This document shows positions 47,657 through 56,841 of a stretch of DNA of 64,000 nt, in pieces; position 1 is the stretch's first letter; every line of letters starts with the position of its first letter. Position numbers and translations under genes: made by a program. This DNA is from Nitrospira sp. MA-1. Lineage in GTDB: Bacteria > Nitrospirota > Nitrospiria > Nitrospirales > UBA8639. The stretch spans positions 1,302,001 to 1,366,000 of the forward strand of contig JAQJDB010000007.1 in the NCBI GenBank assembly GCA_032139905.1. The letters run 5' to 3'. The notes below the pieces were generated by a model. It did not search any database. It was not told the origin of the DNA and was given only the letters and a program-made list of their open reading frames with translations.

Positions 47657-50600
47657 TCAGTCAACTTCTAAAATTTGGAGAATGCCGTCAAGGGGGATAC
47701 GCACCCAATCGGGCCGGTTATTGAGTTCATAGCCGAGTTCATAGATCGCTTTTTGGAGTAAATAACCATTCAGCAAAATTTGAATATCGTCGGAGGACGG
47801 GGGCAGAATGTCACGGACTTCCTTGATTGACAAATACGCTTTGAGATAGCTGACGCTGACCCATCGTTGCCAGTAGCGGGCCCAAGGTTCGAGTAAGGAA
47901 AAGTCTTCCGGTCGAACACCCTCGACCAATCCGATTGAAGAGGCAAGCGCCGCATAATGAAAGGATCGCAACATGCCCGCGACGTCGCGCAGCGGAGATT
48001 CCTTGAGTCGTCTGACATTCAATGGTCTGGCCGGTTCGCCCTCAAAATCAATAATGATGAAATCTTTTCCGGTATAGAGCACCTGACCGAGATGGTAGTC
48101 GCCATGGCATCGGATGCGGGTGCAGGTGAGTTTCCGGTCCCGTATGTTTAAGAGACGTTTGCGTAAGCGGCCTTCTCCTTCCAGCACGTGTTTTGCCAGG
48201 GTTTGCACGGGTTCCTGGAGCCCTTTGACCTGGGTGCGAAGAAGGGGAAAGTTCATGTTCACCGTGCCCAACATGCTCTGATACAAGCCCCGCCGGTAAA
48301 AATCTGTAAATGGTTCCGGTTTAAATTCGGAATCATCAGAGTCGGAGGCGAGCGCAGCATGCAGTTCTCCTGTTCGAAGGCCCAACAACCGTGCTTCTTC
48401 CAGATAGGGACCAATCCATTCGCGGGCGCCCGTCGGAATCTCCTCGTCCACCAGGGCCATAAGAGATTTCTGAGGAATTGACGAGTCGGTGATGGCTGTG
48501 GAGTGGGTGAGCGCTTCTTCCAAGTATCGACTCAGTTCATCCAACGTGAATTTCCAGGCGTCTCCTTCATTTTGCATGAATTTTTGTAAGATGCCAAACG
48601 TCAGGAGATCGCCATTGTCCCGTTGATATTCGATGGCTCCAGCCAGGGGCGCGATGTGCGGAAATCCTTTGTTCGTTAAAAACCGTCCGATTTCAAAGTC
48701 AGGATTCACGCCGACTTCGGCCCGTCGGTAGAGCTTGAGGATGAAGTCATGTCCAAACAAAACCGAGGAGTTGCTTTGTTCACCTTTGAGCAAGGTGGGT
48801 TCCAGTGTCGGGACCTCTTTCTGAAGTTGCCGCCGGAAAATTTTCGTGGCTTGGGTGACCAAATCGCCCACTGGACCGGTAAATCGGCGATTTCGGGAAA
48901 TACTGTCCAATAGCATTTTTTGAAACTCCCGATCCCACATGGCATCGATGAGTAGGCCTTCCTGGTCACCGTCTTTCATTTTGACTCGCACCCGTGCAAT
49001 AGCGGCCGGAGAATCCACCAGTGGGGCCATATGTTCGGCCGGGAGATACTTCAAGGGTAGAAGGTATGTCTCGGGTTCTCCTTCGGTGTATTCCACGCGG
49101 ATGAGGGCGAGGACGGCCAAGGGATCCTCTTGCGGAAGGGGGATCGCTTCCGTGATTTCCACGAATTGCATGGTGCGGGCTTTGCCTCCAAACCACCGGC
49201 GGCCTTGCAGGTACTGAGGTAACACATTTTCGAGTTTGACTTTTTCCCGTTTATGGATGAGGTTATCCCAATCTTTTGGGATGGTAATGGTTGGTAAGCC
49301 CTGTTCGGTCTTCCCCTGAGAATCGAGTTGTTTGGATTCAACCGGTTCCAAGGCAAACCAGTAAAATGCGTGCCCGCTCAGGGTGAGCAGATAAGGCAAA
49401 TCGCCGATGGCCGGAAATTTACTCCGTCCGAACAAGGTCATGGGGCGCCGTCCTTTGAATTCCGCGAGATCGAGTTCGACCCATTGGGCGTGGCGGGATA
49501 AGTTCACGGCAACCAGAATGGTTTCGTCCTGATAACGCCGGAGGAAAACCAGGACTTTCCGATTGGAGGGATGGAGAAACTCAATGGATCCACGTCCGAA
49601 GACCTTATAGCGTTTCCGCAAGGAGACGATGCGCTTCATCCACCAGAGAGGGGATTGCGCGTTATTTTGTTGCAGTTCGACATTGACGGCTTCGTAATGA
49701 TATTCAGGGTCAATAATAATTGGCAGGTAGAGTTTTTGTGGATTGCCATAGGAAAATCCGGCATTGCGGTCGGCACTCCATTGCATGGGAGTGCGGACCC
49801 CGTTCCGGTCGCCTAAATAAAAATTGTCGCCCATCCCGATCTCTTCCCCGTAATAAATGCATGGAGTCCCTGGCATCGAAAATAACAGGCTGTACATCAG
49901 TTCAATTTTTTTACGGTCATTCCCGAGGAGCGGGGTCAAGCGTCGACGGATCCCCAAATTGATCCTGGCCTGCTTGTCATGGGCAAAGACCCGGTACATG
50001 TAATCACGTTCTTCATCCGTCACCATCTCCAGGGTGAGTTCGTCGTGATTGCGCAAAAAGAGCCCCCATTGGCAGGATTCCGGAATGGCAGGAGTCTGGT
50101 CCAAAATATCGATGATGGGAAAGCGATCTTCCATTTGCATCGACATGAACAGGCGGGGCATCAAGGGAAAATGGAAGTTCATGTGGCATTCATCGCCCTG
50201 CCCGAAATAGGCTGCGGCGTCTTCCGGCCATTGATTGGCTTCCGCGAGAAAAAACCGGTTTTTGAATTTTTTATCGACGTGCGTCCTCAGCGTTTTGAGA
50301 AACGCATGAGTTTCCGGGAGGTTTTCGCAATTGGTCCCTTCCCGCTCAAAGAGATAAGGCACGGCATCCAATCGCAAGCCGTCCACACCCAATTCCAGCC
50401 AGAAATCCAGGACCCCAAAGATTGCCTTTCGCACCTCGGGGTTGTCGTAATTCAGGTCCGGCTGATGAGAAAAAAAACGATGCCAGAAATACGCTTTGGC
50501 CACGGGATCCCAGGACCAGTTTGAATGTTCGGTATCTTTGAAAATAATGCGGGTATCGGAATACAGTTCAGGGGTCTCACTCCAGACGTACCAATTTCGC

Positions 50601-50989
50601 CATTTACTGCCGGGGGGAGCTTTCCGTGCGCGCTGAAACCAGGGGTGTTGGTCTGAGGTGTGATTGACCACTAATTCTGTAATCACCCGTAATCCACGGC
50701 GGTGGGCCTCCCGGACAAACGCCTGGAAGTCACGCCTGGTTCCATACTGTGAATGAATATTTGTGTAGTCGGAAATGTCATAGCCATCGTCCCGGAGGGG
50801 AGATGAGCAAAAGGGGAGAAGCCAGATCGCGGTCACACCCAGATCCTGGAGATAATCGAGTTTCTGGGTAAGCCCTTTGAAATCACCGATGCCATCGGCG
50901 TTACTATCGCAAAACGCCCGAACATGGAGTTCATAAATAATGGCATCTTTGTACCACAGCGAATCATTCTCGAGTGTGTCGACAATCAT
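47657..50989 (-). CDS. treS: Trehalose synthase/maltokinase fusion (TreS-Mak)
   Basis: A bifunctional protein of about 1110 residues. Residues 1-550 are trehalose synthase (GH13_16), interconverting trehalose and maltose, with catalytic Asp near 208 (GLRLDAVPYLFE), Glu near 250 (FFLAEANQW) and Asp near 316 (RNHDELTLEM). Residues from about 590 are maltokinase, which phosphorylates maltose; its kinase-like site is CHGDYHLGQVLYTG followed by IIIDFEGEPARP. ATG 50989 is chosen over the frame start at 51007 because GAGGAAAGG lies just ahead. The product feeds GlgE directly downstream. Confidence 0.95.
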   Translation of the reverse strand: MIVDTLENDSLWYKDAIIYELHVRAFCDSNADGIGDFKGLTQKLDYLQDLGVTAIWLLPFCSSPLRDDGYDISDYTNIHSQYGTRRDFQAFVREAHRRGLRVITELVVNHTSDQHPWFQRARKAPPGSKWRNWYVWSETPELYSDTRIIFKDTEHSNWSWDPVAKAYFWHRFFSHQPDLNYDNPEVRKAIFGVLDFWLELGVDGLRLDAVPYLFEREGTNCENLPETHAFLKTLRTHVDKKFKNRFFLAEANQWPEDAAAYFGQGDECHMNFHFPLMPRLFMSMQMEDRFPIIDILDQTPAIPESCQWGLFLRNHDELTLEMVTDEERDYMYRVFAHDKQARINLGIRRRLTPLLGNDRKKIELMYSLLFSMPGTPCIYYGEEIGMGDNFYLGDRNGVRTPMQWSADRNAGFSYGNPQKLYLPIIIDPEYHYEAVNVELQQNNAQSPLWWMKRIVSLRKRYKVFGRGSIEFLHPSNRKVLVFLRRYQDETILVAVNLSRHAQWVELDLAEFKGRRPMTLFGRSKFPAIGDLPYLLTLSGHAFYWFALEPVESKQLDSQGKTEQGLPTITIPKDWDNLIHKREKVKLENVLPQYLQGRRWFGGKARTMQFVEITEAIPLPQEDPLAVLALIRVEYTEGEPETYLLPLKYLPAEHMAPLVDSPAAIARVRVKMKDGDQEGLLIDAMWDREFQKMLLDSISRNRRFTGPVGDLVTQATKIFRRQLQKEVPTLEPTLLKGEQSNSSVLFGHDFILKLYRRAEVGVNPDFEIGRFLTNKGFPHIAPLAGAIEYQRDNGDLLTFGILQKFMQNEGDAWKFTLDELSRYLEEALTHSTAITDSSIPQKSLMALVDEEIPTGAREWIGPYLEEARLLGLRTGELHAALASDSDDSEFKPEPFTDFYRRGLYQSMLGTVNMNFPLLRTQVKGLQEPVQTLAKHVLEGEGRLRKRLLNIRDRKLTCTRIRCHGDYHLGQVLYTGKDFIIIDFEGEPARPLNVRRLKESPLRDVAGMLRSFHYAALASSIGLVEGVRPEDFSLLEPWARYWQRWVSVSYLKAYLSIKEVRDILPPSSDDIQILLNGYLLQKAIYELGYELNNRPDWVRIPLDGILQILEVD

Positions 50990-51172
50990 GGATAGGCCTT
51001 TCCTCAATCCTGTCTATACTAATTGTTTCCCGGCCGTACACAGGAAGTGCGGTCTCGATATGGGTTGTGATGTCGCAATATTTGGCTGGACGTCTGTTCA
51101 GCGAGAATGCTGAAAAAGATAAACGAGTAACACTGATTTACCATATAAATGGATGGAAATGCCAATCCATTG

Positions 51173-52036
51173 TTAATGGGTGGAATGCGTTTCTTGTGTG
51201 ATGAGACGGGGGGCAAAGGAGAATTCAGCAAGGAATTTTCGAAGGATGGCTTGTTCCAGGCGTGAAGGATATTGAGTGGGGCAGGGGACGCGGAGTAATA
51301 AATTGATGCGGCCGGGCTCAGGCAACTGAATGGTGACCCGTGGTTCAACGGAGGGGGCGTCTAACCACAGCTTGCCTTCGAGTTTTTTGAGATAGGTCCT
51401 TGCCTCATTGATAAACGGGGCGGCTTCTTCTTCTCCGGCTTGCAGCAGCAAGCGTTCGGCGGTTTTCCAATCATCATCGGTACTCAAGGGAACCGTCACA
51501 ATATGGAGACGGTATTTCTTTGAATAGGTTTCATTTGTTAGGGGGTGATCGAAAATAAAGCTGTTGGGAATGACCATGGCCCGCCCTGTATATTGATGAG
51601 AGGTTTGGCCTGGTCCGATTTCCAGAACCGTGGTCGTCAGGGCGTTGTGGTCAACCACGTTTCCTCGAATACCTCCAATTTCGATGCGATCACCCAACGA
51701 ATAGGTTTTGGTCAGCACTCGAAGGGCCGATCCGCTCAAGCAATCAATGATTTCCTTGGTGGCCAGGACGAAGGCCACGGCGACAGCAAATACGGAGACG
51801 GCAAAGGTTTGGAGTTGCGGTGCCCAAATAAAAATCATCCCGAGAATAAACAGAAAGAGCAGGCCATTTCTGAGATTGACCGCCCACCGTCTCTGTGTTT
51901 CCACGGAAAGCTCGGTTGTCCGGAAAAGACTGTGATGGATCCCCATCCTGACGATGACAATGATTAAGAAGAGGAAGAACGTACTCAGGCCGTAACGGAT
52001 GACCATATTGCCGGTCGGATCTACGATGTCTTCCAC
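51173..52036 (-). CDS. Mechanosensitive channel of the MscS family
   Basis: A 287-residue inner-membrane channel. Two hydrophobic helices (about residues 12-32 and 55-72) precede the pore-lining helix FAVSVFAVAVAFVLATKEII. The MscS beta domain with YSLGDRIEIGGIRGNVVDHN comes next, and a cytoplasmic vestibule closes the protein. It opens on hypo-osmotic shock. It stands upstream of treS-glgE on the same strand, consistent with an osmotic-response cluster. Confidence 0.9.
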   Translation of the reverse strand: MEDIVDPTGNMVIRYGLSTFFLFLIIVIVRMGIHHSLFRTTELSVETQRRWAVNLRNGLLFLFILGMIFIWAPQLQTFAVSVFAVAVAFVLATKEIIDCLSGSALRVLTKTYSLGDRIEIGGIRGNVVDHNALTTTVLEIGPGQTSHQYTGRAMVIPNSFIFDHPLTNETYSKKYRLHIVTVPLSTDDDWKTAERLLLQAGEEEAAPFINEARTYLKKLEGKLWLDAPSVEPRVTIQLPEPGRINLLLRVPCPTQYPSRLEQAILRKFLAEFSFAPRLITQETHSTH

Positions 52037-52310
52037 GGGTGGCTCCTCAAGACTGATGTATGAACTGGACGGGTTGAGATCAACAGAAACTTCATGAGAG
52101 TCTCAGGCATAATTCCAACCTGATCGATTGGGAAAAGGCGAAAGTCCAAGAGCTGGCAGATGAACGAAATACAGGTGAATCACAATCCAACGGGTCAAGC
52201 TGAAGGCGAATATTCAAGAGCAGTCAGGGGGCAGATCATGTTCAAAAATAACAACCACCCTGCTCAGATCATACTGTATTTGTTCTCCTAAACAAAGGGG
52301 TTTGATTGAG

Positions 52311-52880
52311 TTAGGGAACTGAAGGCCCACCCCTTCTCCTGTGGTTCCGGAAGGGGTCGTCTCCGTTGGTGAGACGGAATTCTTCAAGGTCGCTGTGGTG
52401 CGAAAGAAAAGGTGGAGGGTCTTGGTCTGACATTGAAGTTTTCTGTTTTTCCTCTTGTGCCAGAGAGAGAGCTTCACGGGCATCGATTTGTGCCAACATC
52501 ATTAACCGGGTGGCCATGGAATAATCCCGAGCCCAGAATACCTTTCTGGATTGTTCATGAAATTCTTCTTCCGCAATCGTCAGCTCACTATCCGCTAAAC
52601 TGTAGAGATCAGGCGCGAAGACCAAGGCTCCCTCTCTCCTGGCATTTTCCACTGCCTGACGGGCTACCTGCAATTCGTGGATGGGTGGATCCTGACAGCC
52701 GGTTATTAAAAGACTCAAGCCGAACAAGACCACATACAGTTCCCCACGGGAGAGTCTGCAAGCCCTCGTAACACATTTCCTTATCACGGGGTTCTCTTTT
52801 AACAAAATGGACCTTGTTTTTGAAAAATTTTCGGGAAGGCCGGAAAGGCTTCTCATCGCAATCAAAGTTTGATCTAGCAA
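52311..52880 (-). CDS. DUF4398-type lipoprotein
   Basis: A 189-codon frame. The lipobox LLITGC lies near residue 62, so the true start is probably internal, for example a GTG or ATG some 20-30 codons before it; I could not pin it. The mature part begins HELQVARQAVENARREGA and continues through EEEFHEQSRKVFWARDYSMA, the helical pattern of DUF4398. A basic, Pro-rich tail follows. Envelope-anchored; function unknown. Confidence 0.65.
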   Translation of the reverse strand: MLDQTLIAMRSLSGLPENFSKTRSILLKENPVIRKCVTRACRLSRGELYVVLFGLSLLITGCQDPPIHELQVARQAVENARREGALVFAPDLYSLADSELTIAEEEFHEQSRKVFWARDYSMATRLMMLAQIDAREALSLAQEEKQKTSMSDQDPPPFLSHHSDLEEFRLTNGDDPFRNHRRRGGPSVP

Positions 52881-53364
52881 ATCCTACGCCAATGGTGAAT
52901 GAAGAAAGCTGTTGGTAGATGCCTGATTTTACAGTTGTTTTTTAGGAAATGGTTCATGGATTTTGGACACCTTGGCTCCTGTTTGGAACCTTTGTCCAGA
53001 TCTGATTTTGGAAGGAGAAGGAGTCACAGAATGTGGTGTGGTGATTCTTCACCAGGGAATTTCCGGTTGCCATGGGGAGAAGGAGGGGTTTTCCTGAGGT
53101 GCCAGGGAAATCTGTGGTTCTGCTTGTACCTTGGCATTTTCAGAGTGGAATGGCCGCAAATGACCAGGGGGGTGTGGGTAGAACGGTTGGTCAAAAGGTT
53201 GGCCCTATCGTCCCAGGAAAGACTCCTGAGCCCTCGCTTCAGACTTCAAGATATGTCTTGCTCAAATTGTATTTAGGGAATAATATTTTGATTGACCAGG
53301 TTTTTGCTCGAATCTCCCTCTTCCTTATAAAAATTCTACTTCAGGCTCTCAAAGGAGGCAGCCT
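52881..53364. other. Intergenic region before the first Crp/Fnr gene
   Basis: No credible gene; overlapping plus-strand frames at 52899-53276 and 53072-53410 have skewed, Trp/Arg/Phe-rich composition and no ribosome site. The promoter listed at 53258-53286 falls here. Confidence 0.4.
53258..53286 (+). promoter_or_regulatory. Sigma-70-like promoter of the first Crp/Fnr gene
   Basis: TTGCTC, 17 bases, TAATAT, placing the start of transcription near 53293 and giving a leader of about 70 bases. Just past the -10 lies TTGATTGACCA (53288-53298), whose right end matches one half of the operator described for 54.1-62.0 kb. Its position over the start site would suit autorepression; this is speculative. 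Confidence 0.4.
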
Positions 53365-54018
53365 ATGGAAGGCAAGTCGGAATCTCCCTTTAATCTCCAG
53401 TTATTCCTGACGCAAAGCGGTTACGGGAAAACAATTTTGACAGTCCGTCCAAAGCAGACGCTCTTTTCACAAGGGGATGTCGCGGATGCTGTGTTCTATA
53501 TTCAGTCCGGCCAGATCAAACTTTCGGTGGTCTCGAAGCAGGGGAAAGAAGCCGTGGTCGGGATCGTGGAGTCTGCGGGGTTTGTAGGGGAAGGTTGCCT
53601 CGCCGGGCAGCGGGTGTGCATGGCCACGGCGACAACCCTGGAGGACTGCACTCTGGTTAGAATATCCAAGGAGGCGATGATCCGGGCGCTCCATGACGAA
53701 CCCACCTTCTCCACGTTCTTCATGGAACATCTTCTTGCTCGCAACGTCCGTATCCAGGAGGACTTGGTGGATCAGCTGTTTAATTCGGCTGAGAAGCGGC
53801 TGGCGCGTGTGCTGTTGTTAATGGCCCATTTTGGCAAAGAGGGCAAGCCGGAACCGGTCCTTGCAAAGGTCAGTCAGGAAATGCTTGCCGAGATGATCGG
53901 CACGACGCGCTCCCGCGTCAGTTTCTTCATGAATAGATTCAGAAAATTGGGCTTCATCGAGTACAACGGCGGTTTGCATGTGCACAGCTCCCTCCTCAAT
54001 GTCGTCCTCCACGACTAG
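53365..54018 (+). CDS. Crp/Fnr-family transcriptional regulator (paralogue 1)
   Basis: A 217-residue DNA-binding regulator. Residues 25-110 form the cyclic-nucleotide-binding fold (FSQGDVADAVFYIQSGQIKL), with the effector motif altered to FVGEGCLAGQRVCMATAT; the CRP Arg-Ala-Ala cAMP contact is missing. No N-terminal cysteine cluster of the FNR type exists, though Cys occurs in GEGCLAGQRVC. The C-terminal winged helix has the recognition helix TTRSRVSFFMNRF (about residues 180-192), unlike CRP (SRETVGRI) and FNR (VETISRL). AAAGGAGG precedes the ATG. Close paralogue of 61244-61909; both end SLLNVVLHD. Confidence 0.92.
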   Translation: MEGKSESPFNLQLFLTQSGYGKTILTVRPKQTLFSQGDVADAVFYIQSGQIKLSVVSKQGKEAVVGIVESAGFVGEGCLAGQRVCMATATTLEDCTLVRISKEAMIRALHDEPTFSTFFMEHLLARNVRIQEDLVDQLFNSAEKRLARVLLLMAHFGKEGKPEPVLAKVSQEMLAEMIGTTRSRVSFFMNRFRKLGFIEYNGGLHVHSSLLNVVLHD

Positions 54019-54109
54019 GTTTCCATTCCGTTTCCCATCCCTTGGATCAGTGACGCGGGACTGAGACAGTCGGCGTTCCAGCAGTGCCACCGTTTCAATT
54101 CTTTATGAC

Positions 54110-54152
54110 TGAGCAAAATTGACCAGACGACACATGAGGCAGGTGTTAACGT
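54110..54152 (+). promoter_or_regulatory. Activator-dependent promoter module 1
   Basis: Palindrome TGAGCAAAATTGACCA (54110-54125) and -10 TAACGT (54147-54152). Predicted transcription start near 54159, leader of about 96 bases to ATG 54255. The -10 is the weakest of the set. Confidence 0.65.
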
Positions 54153-54254
54153 GAAGGAGTTTGGTCAGAAAAATTATCCACCAGGCAGGACATGGTTCTG
54201 CTTGCGCATCAGGTTTGTGACGCACTGATGTGTGTAATTTAAAGGAGGTTGGTG

Positions 54255-54638
54255 ATGAACGTATGTAAAGTACTCGGTGGAGTCGCATGTGTGAGCCTGT
54301 TGCTGGGAACGGGAGCCTTGGCTGAGATGGTGGGGGGGGAAACTGGAACTTCCAAAAACCCCGAAGACAATGTACCGGCGAAGATTCAACGAAGCACTGC
54401 AGGAGGTCAAGAAGAAAGTTTCGCGGACGGCAGTGGGCCGGGGACACGCAGTGACGAACTCGTGGGAACGAAAAAGGTGGTCCCCGATCCGGTCACCAAA
54501 GAGGAGCTGGAACAAAACGTTGAAAAGACTCATGAGGGTGGAGCCGCTGTGGCAGCAGAAGAACTCTTGGAGAACAGCGAAGAATCTCTCAAAGATATTT
54601 CTGCTCAAAACGCTCATAAGGACATGAAGAAAAAGTAA
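54255..54638 (+). CDS. Small secreted acidic protein, unknown function
   Basis: A 127-residue protein with a signal peptide (VLGGVACVSLLLGTGALA). The mature part of about 105 residues is acidic and looks disordered, with a helical Glu-rich segment (EELEQNVEKTHEGGAAVAAE) and a Lys-rich end. AAAGGAGG lies 6 bases before ATG 54255, better than the TTG at 54249. It stands behind promoter module 1. No family recognised. Confidence 0.7.
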   Translation: MNVCKVLGGVACVSLLLGTGALAEMVGGETGTSKNPEDNVPAKIQRSTAGGQEESFADGSGPGTRSDELVGTKKVVPDPVTKEELEQNVEKTHEGGAAVAAEELLENSEESLKDISAQNAHKDMKKK

Positions 54639-55229
54639 CCAAAGAAGGATCTGCAACATGCCGATCCTCCCGTAAAGAAGTAAGCGGGCTACAAGTCAGA
54701 AGGAATGCCAATGCCAACCTGCCTGTCAACCGGGCAGGTTGGGCACCTCCGGAAATCACTTGTCTATCCTCAGTCAGCACCAGCATAAGTCAACCGGGCC
54801 ATTCCGGATGAGTCAACCATTGGCCGGATCGCCTCTCAGAATGTAGTCCGACCGCGCTCGGTTCGTGATCTCCGTGGTCTGTTTTCACAAGTTCGTTGGT
54901 ACCCGTCCTTTCCCCCTACCTCCGACTTGATAAAGTGCGCGGACGGTCGTATTCCATTGCCTGTCTTGTGCACTCATTGTGCAATCGATTCCCCAATTTC
55001 TACCGTCAATCCAAGGCTTTTCTCTGAATGCCTGCCATCCTTTGCGTTAGAACACCGATGGACGCAGGATCGTGAGTCCTTACTGTGAGCCATAAGGAAC
55101 AGACGAGAAGGGATGGGGCTGATAGGGTTGAGTATGGCCGCTCGTGGCATGCACATATGCGGTGAACAATCATGGAAAACGGAGGTGGAGATGAACCCTA
55201 CTCCTCGTTATCCTAATAATTTTCCAACC
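54639..55229. other. Intergenic region with a terminator-like hairpin
   Basis: A perfect 10-bp stem CCAACCTGCC / GGCAGGTTGG (54714-54742) follows the secreted protein gene and could end its transcript, though no T tract follows. No credible gene in the remainder. Confidence 0.45.
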
Positions 55230-55272
55230 TGAGCAATTTTGACCAGACAGCGTCCGGTCTTCTCGCCATAAT
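55230..55272 (+). promoter_or_regulatory. Activator-dependent promoter module 2
   Basis: Palindrome TGAGCAATTTTGACCA (55230-55245) and -10 CATAAT (55267-55272). Predicted start near 55279, leader of about 150 bases to ATG 55431. The spacer (CGTCCGGTC) resembles that of module 6, so the whole promoter looks copied, not just the operator. Confidence 0.75.
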
Positions 55273-55430
55273 GGTCAATCACGGGAAGTTAAGGGCTGAT
55301 AAGGGCCGATTCGAAGCGAAAATAAAACGATCACCATCTCACACTAAAAAAAAGGCCTCACATGTCAAGCATCGAAGGGTGAACACAATGAGCCAGGAAC
55401 GTTTGTTGATCCTTAATCAGGGGGGAGCGC

Positions 55431-55716
55431 ATGATGAATAGTAATCAATCAAACGAAGCCAATACTCTTTCCTCGTCTCACTCAGTTATCTCACTTTCCC
55501 TCGATTCGGCATTCACATGTCCCAGGTGCCAGGGCCTGTTTGTTCGTGTTTTGCACGGACATATACGACGGCACTGGTGAGAATGGATTTTGGGCTCTAC
55601 GGTGTCTCCAGTGTGGAGAGCTTCTTGACCCCCTGATTCTCGAACATCGAAACACGACATCCCAGGTAGTCCAAGGGGGGCGAACCCGTCAGCAATTCCC
55701 CATGGCCATGGCTTAA
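55431..55716 (+). pseudogene. Small zinc-ribbon-like protein, frameshifted
   Basis: The first frame starts at ATG 55431 with a good GGGGGAGC ribosome site, reads through FTCPRCQGLFVRV and stops at 55580. Shifted by one base, the sequence continues DGTGENGFWALRCLQCGELL and ends at 55716. Joined, they give a protein of about 94 residues with CPRC and CLQC pairs about 30 residues apart, like the proteins at 57945 and 62132. The shift lies between about 55545 and 55575. Either a recent pseudogene or a sequence error. Confidence 0.6.
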
Positions 55717-55892
55717 TCAATACCATTCATCCCTCCAAAAACCGCACGCCGGCGGGACACAATTATGGTCGAATGAGGACCGATAGGCAGAAGATCGCGC
55801 CATTCTGTTGGAATAGTCCGGCCCAAATCCAATTCCAATCGCGCAAGCGCCCACCAGCACCTAATGCTGTTAGGGGATCAATTCTTCCCACC

Positions 55893-55935
55893 TGAGCAAT
55901 TTTGACCAGACTGTTGCCGATCGTCCCGCCATAAT
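55893..55935 (+). promoter_or_regulatory. Activator-dependent promoter module 3
   Basis: Palindrome TGAGCAATTTTGACCA (55893-55908) and -10 CATAAT (55930-55935), predicted start near 55942. The next clear gene is the ferritin-like protein at 56257, which leaves a leader of about 315 bases with no convincing gene in it (a frame from ATG 56061 lacks a ribosome site). Confidence 0.72.
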
Positions 55936-56256
55936 GATCAAGCCAGGGGAATTGGAGATGACAGAGCCCGATTGATATGACACCCGTCATCGTCTTCCTA
56001 TCCATTGAATGAGTCTTCAGGAACATGGGCAGATAGGCGGGGTTTATTTCGATCATCCTCATGAATGGGTGGGAATACCTGCATCTCCTTGACTATAAGC
56101 CTTGGAGTAGGGCGTCCTCCATTGAGAAGTTTTTCTCCAATATGATTGGGCAGTCAGTGGAGGAACGGTTGCAGCTATGTGGGAGGATGCAAAAAGGCCT
56201 TGGGCGACATGTGAGCGTTAGAAGAGAACCGCCGGCTCCCCGCCAAAGGAGAAATC

Positions 56257-56841
56257 ATGAAAAAGAATGGAATCGTGAAAGAAACTATCGGGCTGGCTGA
56301 GGTGAAGATGCGTTGGGCACGGGAACGAAAAGGGCTTGGGAATGGCCCCATGACCGCTGGGTTCAATATCCCGGCGAACAGGGTGGTCAAGTTGCTCAAT
56401 AGAGCACTCGCCACAGAAATCGTCTGCGTCCTTCGCTATAAGCGCCACAACTTCATGGCCGCGGGGATTAGCTCCTTCAGTTCGAAGGCTGAGTTTCTCC
56501 ACCACGCGGTGCAGGAACAAGCCCATGCTGATCAATTGGCCGAACGCATTGTCCAACTTGGGGGAAAGCCGAATCTGTCTCCCGACGGGTTCCTGAACCG
56601 GAGTTACCCGGAATATGTTGAAGGGGAGTCATTGAGGGAGATGATTGCGAAAGACCTGATAGCCAAGCGCATTGCGATTAACAGCTATCGGGAACTGGTC
56701 GCCTCCGTCGGGGCGCATGATCCCACGACCTCTCACATCTTGGAAGGGATCCTTGCGCAGGAAAAAGAACATGCAGGGGACAGAGCAAGCCTCCTGAAGA
56801 TATTGGGCCCTGAACCGATGCCTCATCGACCGATCCGCTAA
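56257..56841 (+). CDS. Ferritin-like/bacterioferritin-type protein
   Basis: A 194-residue four-helix protein. Helix 1 has LNRALATEIVCVLRYKRHNF, helix 2 HHAVQEQAHADQLAERI followed by LGGKPNLSPDGF, and helix 4 ILEGILAQEKEHAGDRAS. These give the Glu...Glu-x-x-His and Glu-x-x-His ligand pattern of the bacterioferritin family. It probably stores or oxidises iron, or protects DNA as Dps-like proteins do. About 35 extra residues precede helix 1. CAAAGGAGAAATC precedes ATG 56257. Expressed from promoter module 3. Confidence 0.85.
   Translation: MKKNGIVKETIGLAEVKMRWARERKGLGNGPMTAGFNIPANRVVKLLNRALATEIVCVLRYKRHNFMAAGISSFSSKAEFLHHAVQEQAHADQLAERIVQLGGKPNLSPDGFLNRSYPEYVEGESLREMIAKDLIAKRIAINSYRELVASVGAHDPTTSHILEGILAQEKEHAGDRASLLKILGPEPMPHRPIR

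Noticed and set aside
52899-53276. A 125-codon plus-strand frame before the first Crp/Fnr gene
   Set aside because: Skewed composition, no ribosome site, and it overlaps another equally open frame.
54978-54993. TGTGCAATCGATTCCC resembles the left half of the operator
   Set aside because: The right half does not match and no -10 stands 37 bp on.
55478-55726. An 82-codon minus-strand frame over the broken zinc-ribbon gene
   Set aside because: It is the antisense of the CxxC-coding sequence, without ribosome site or family features.
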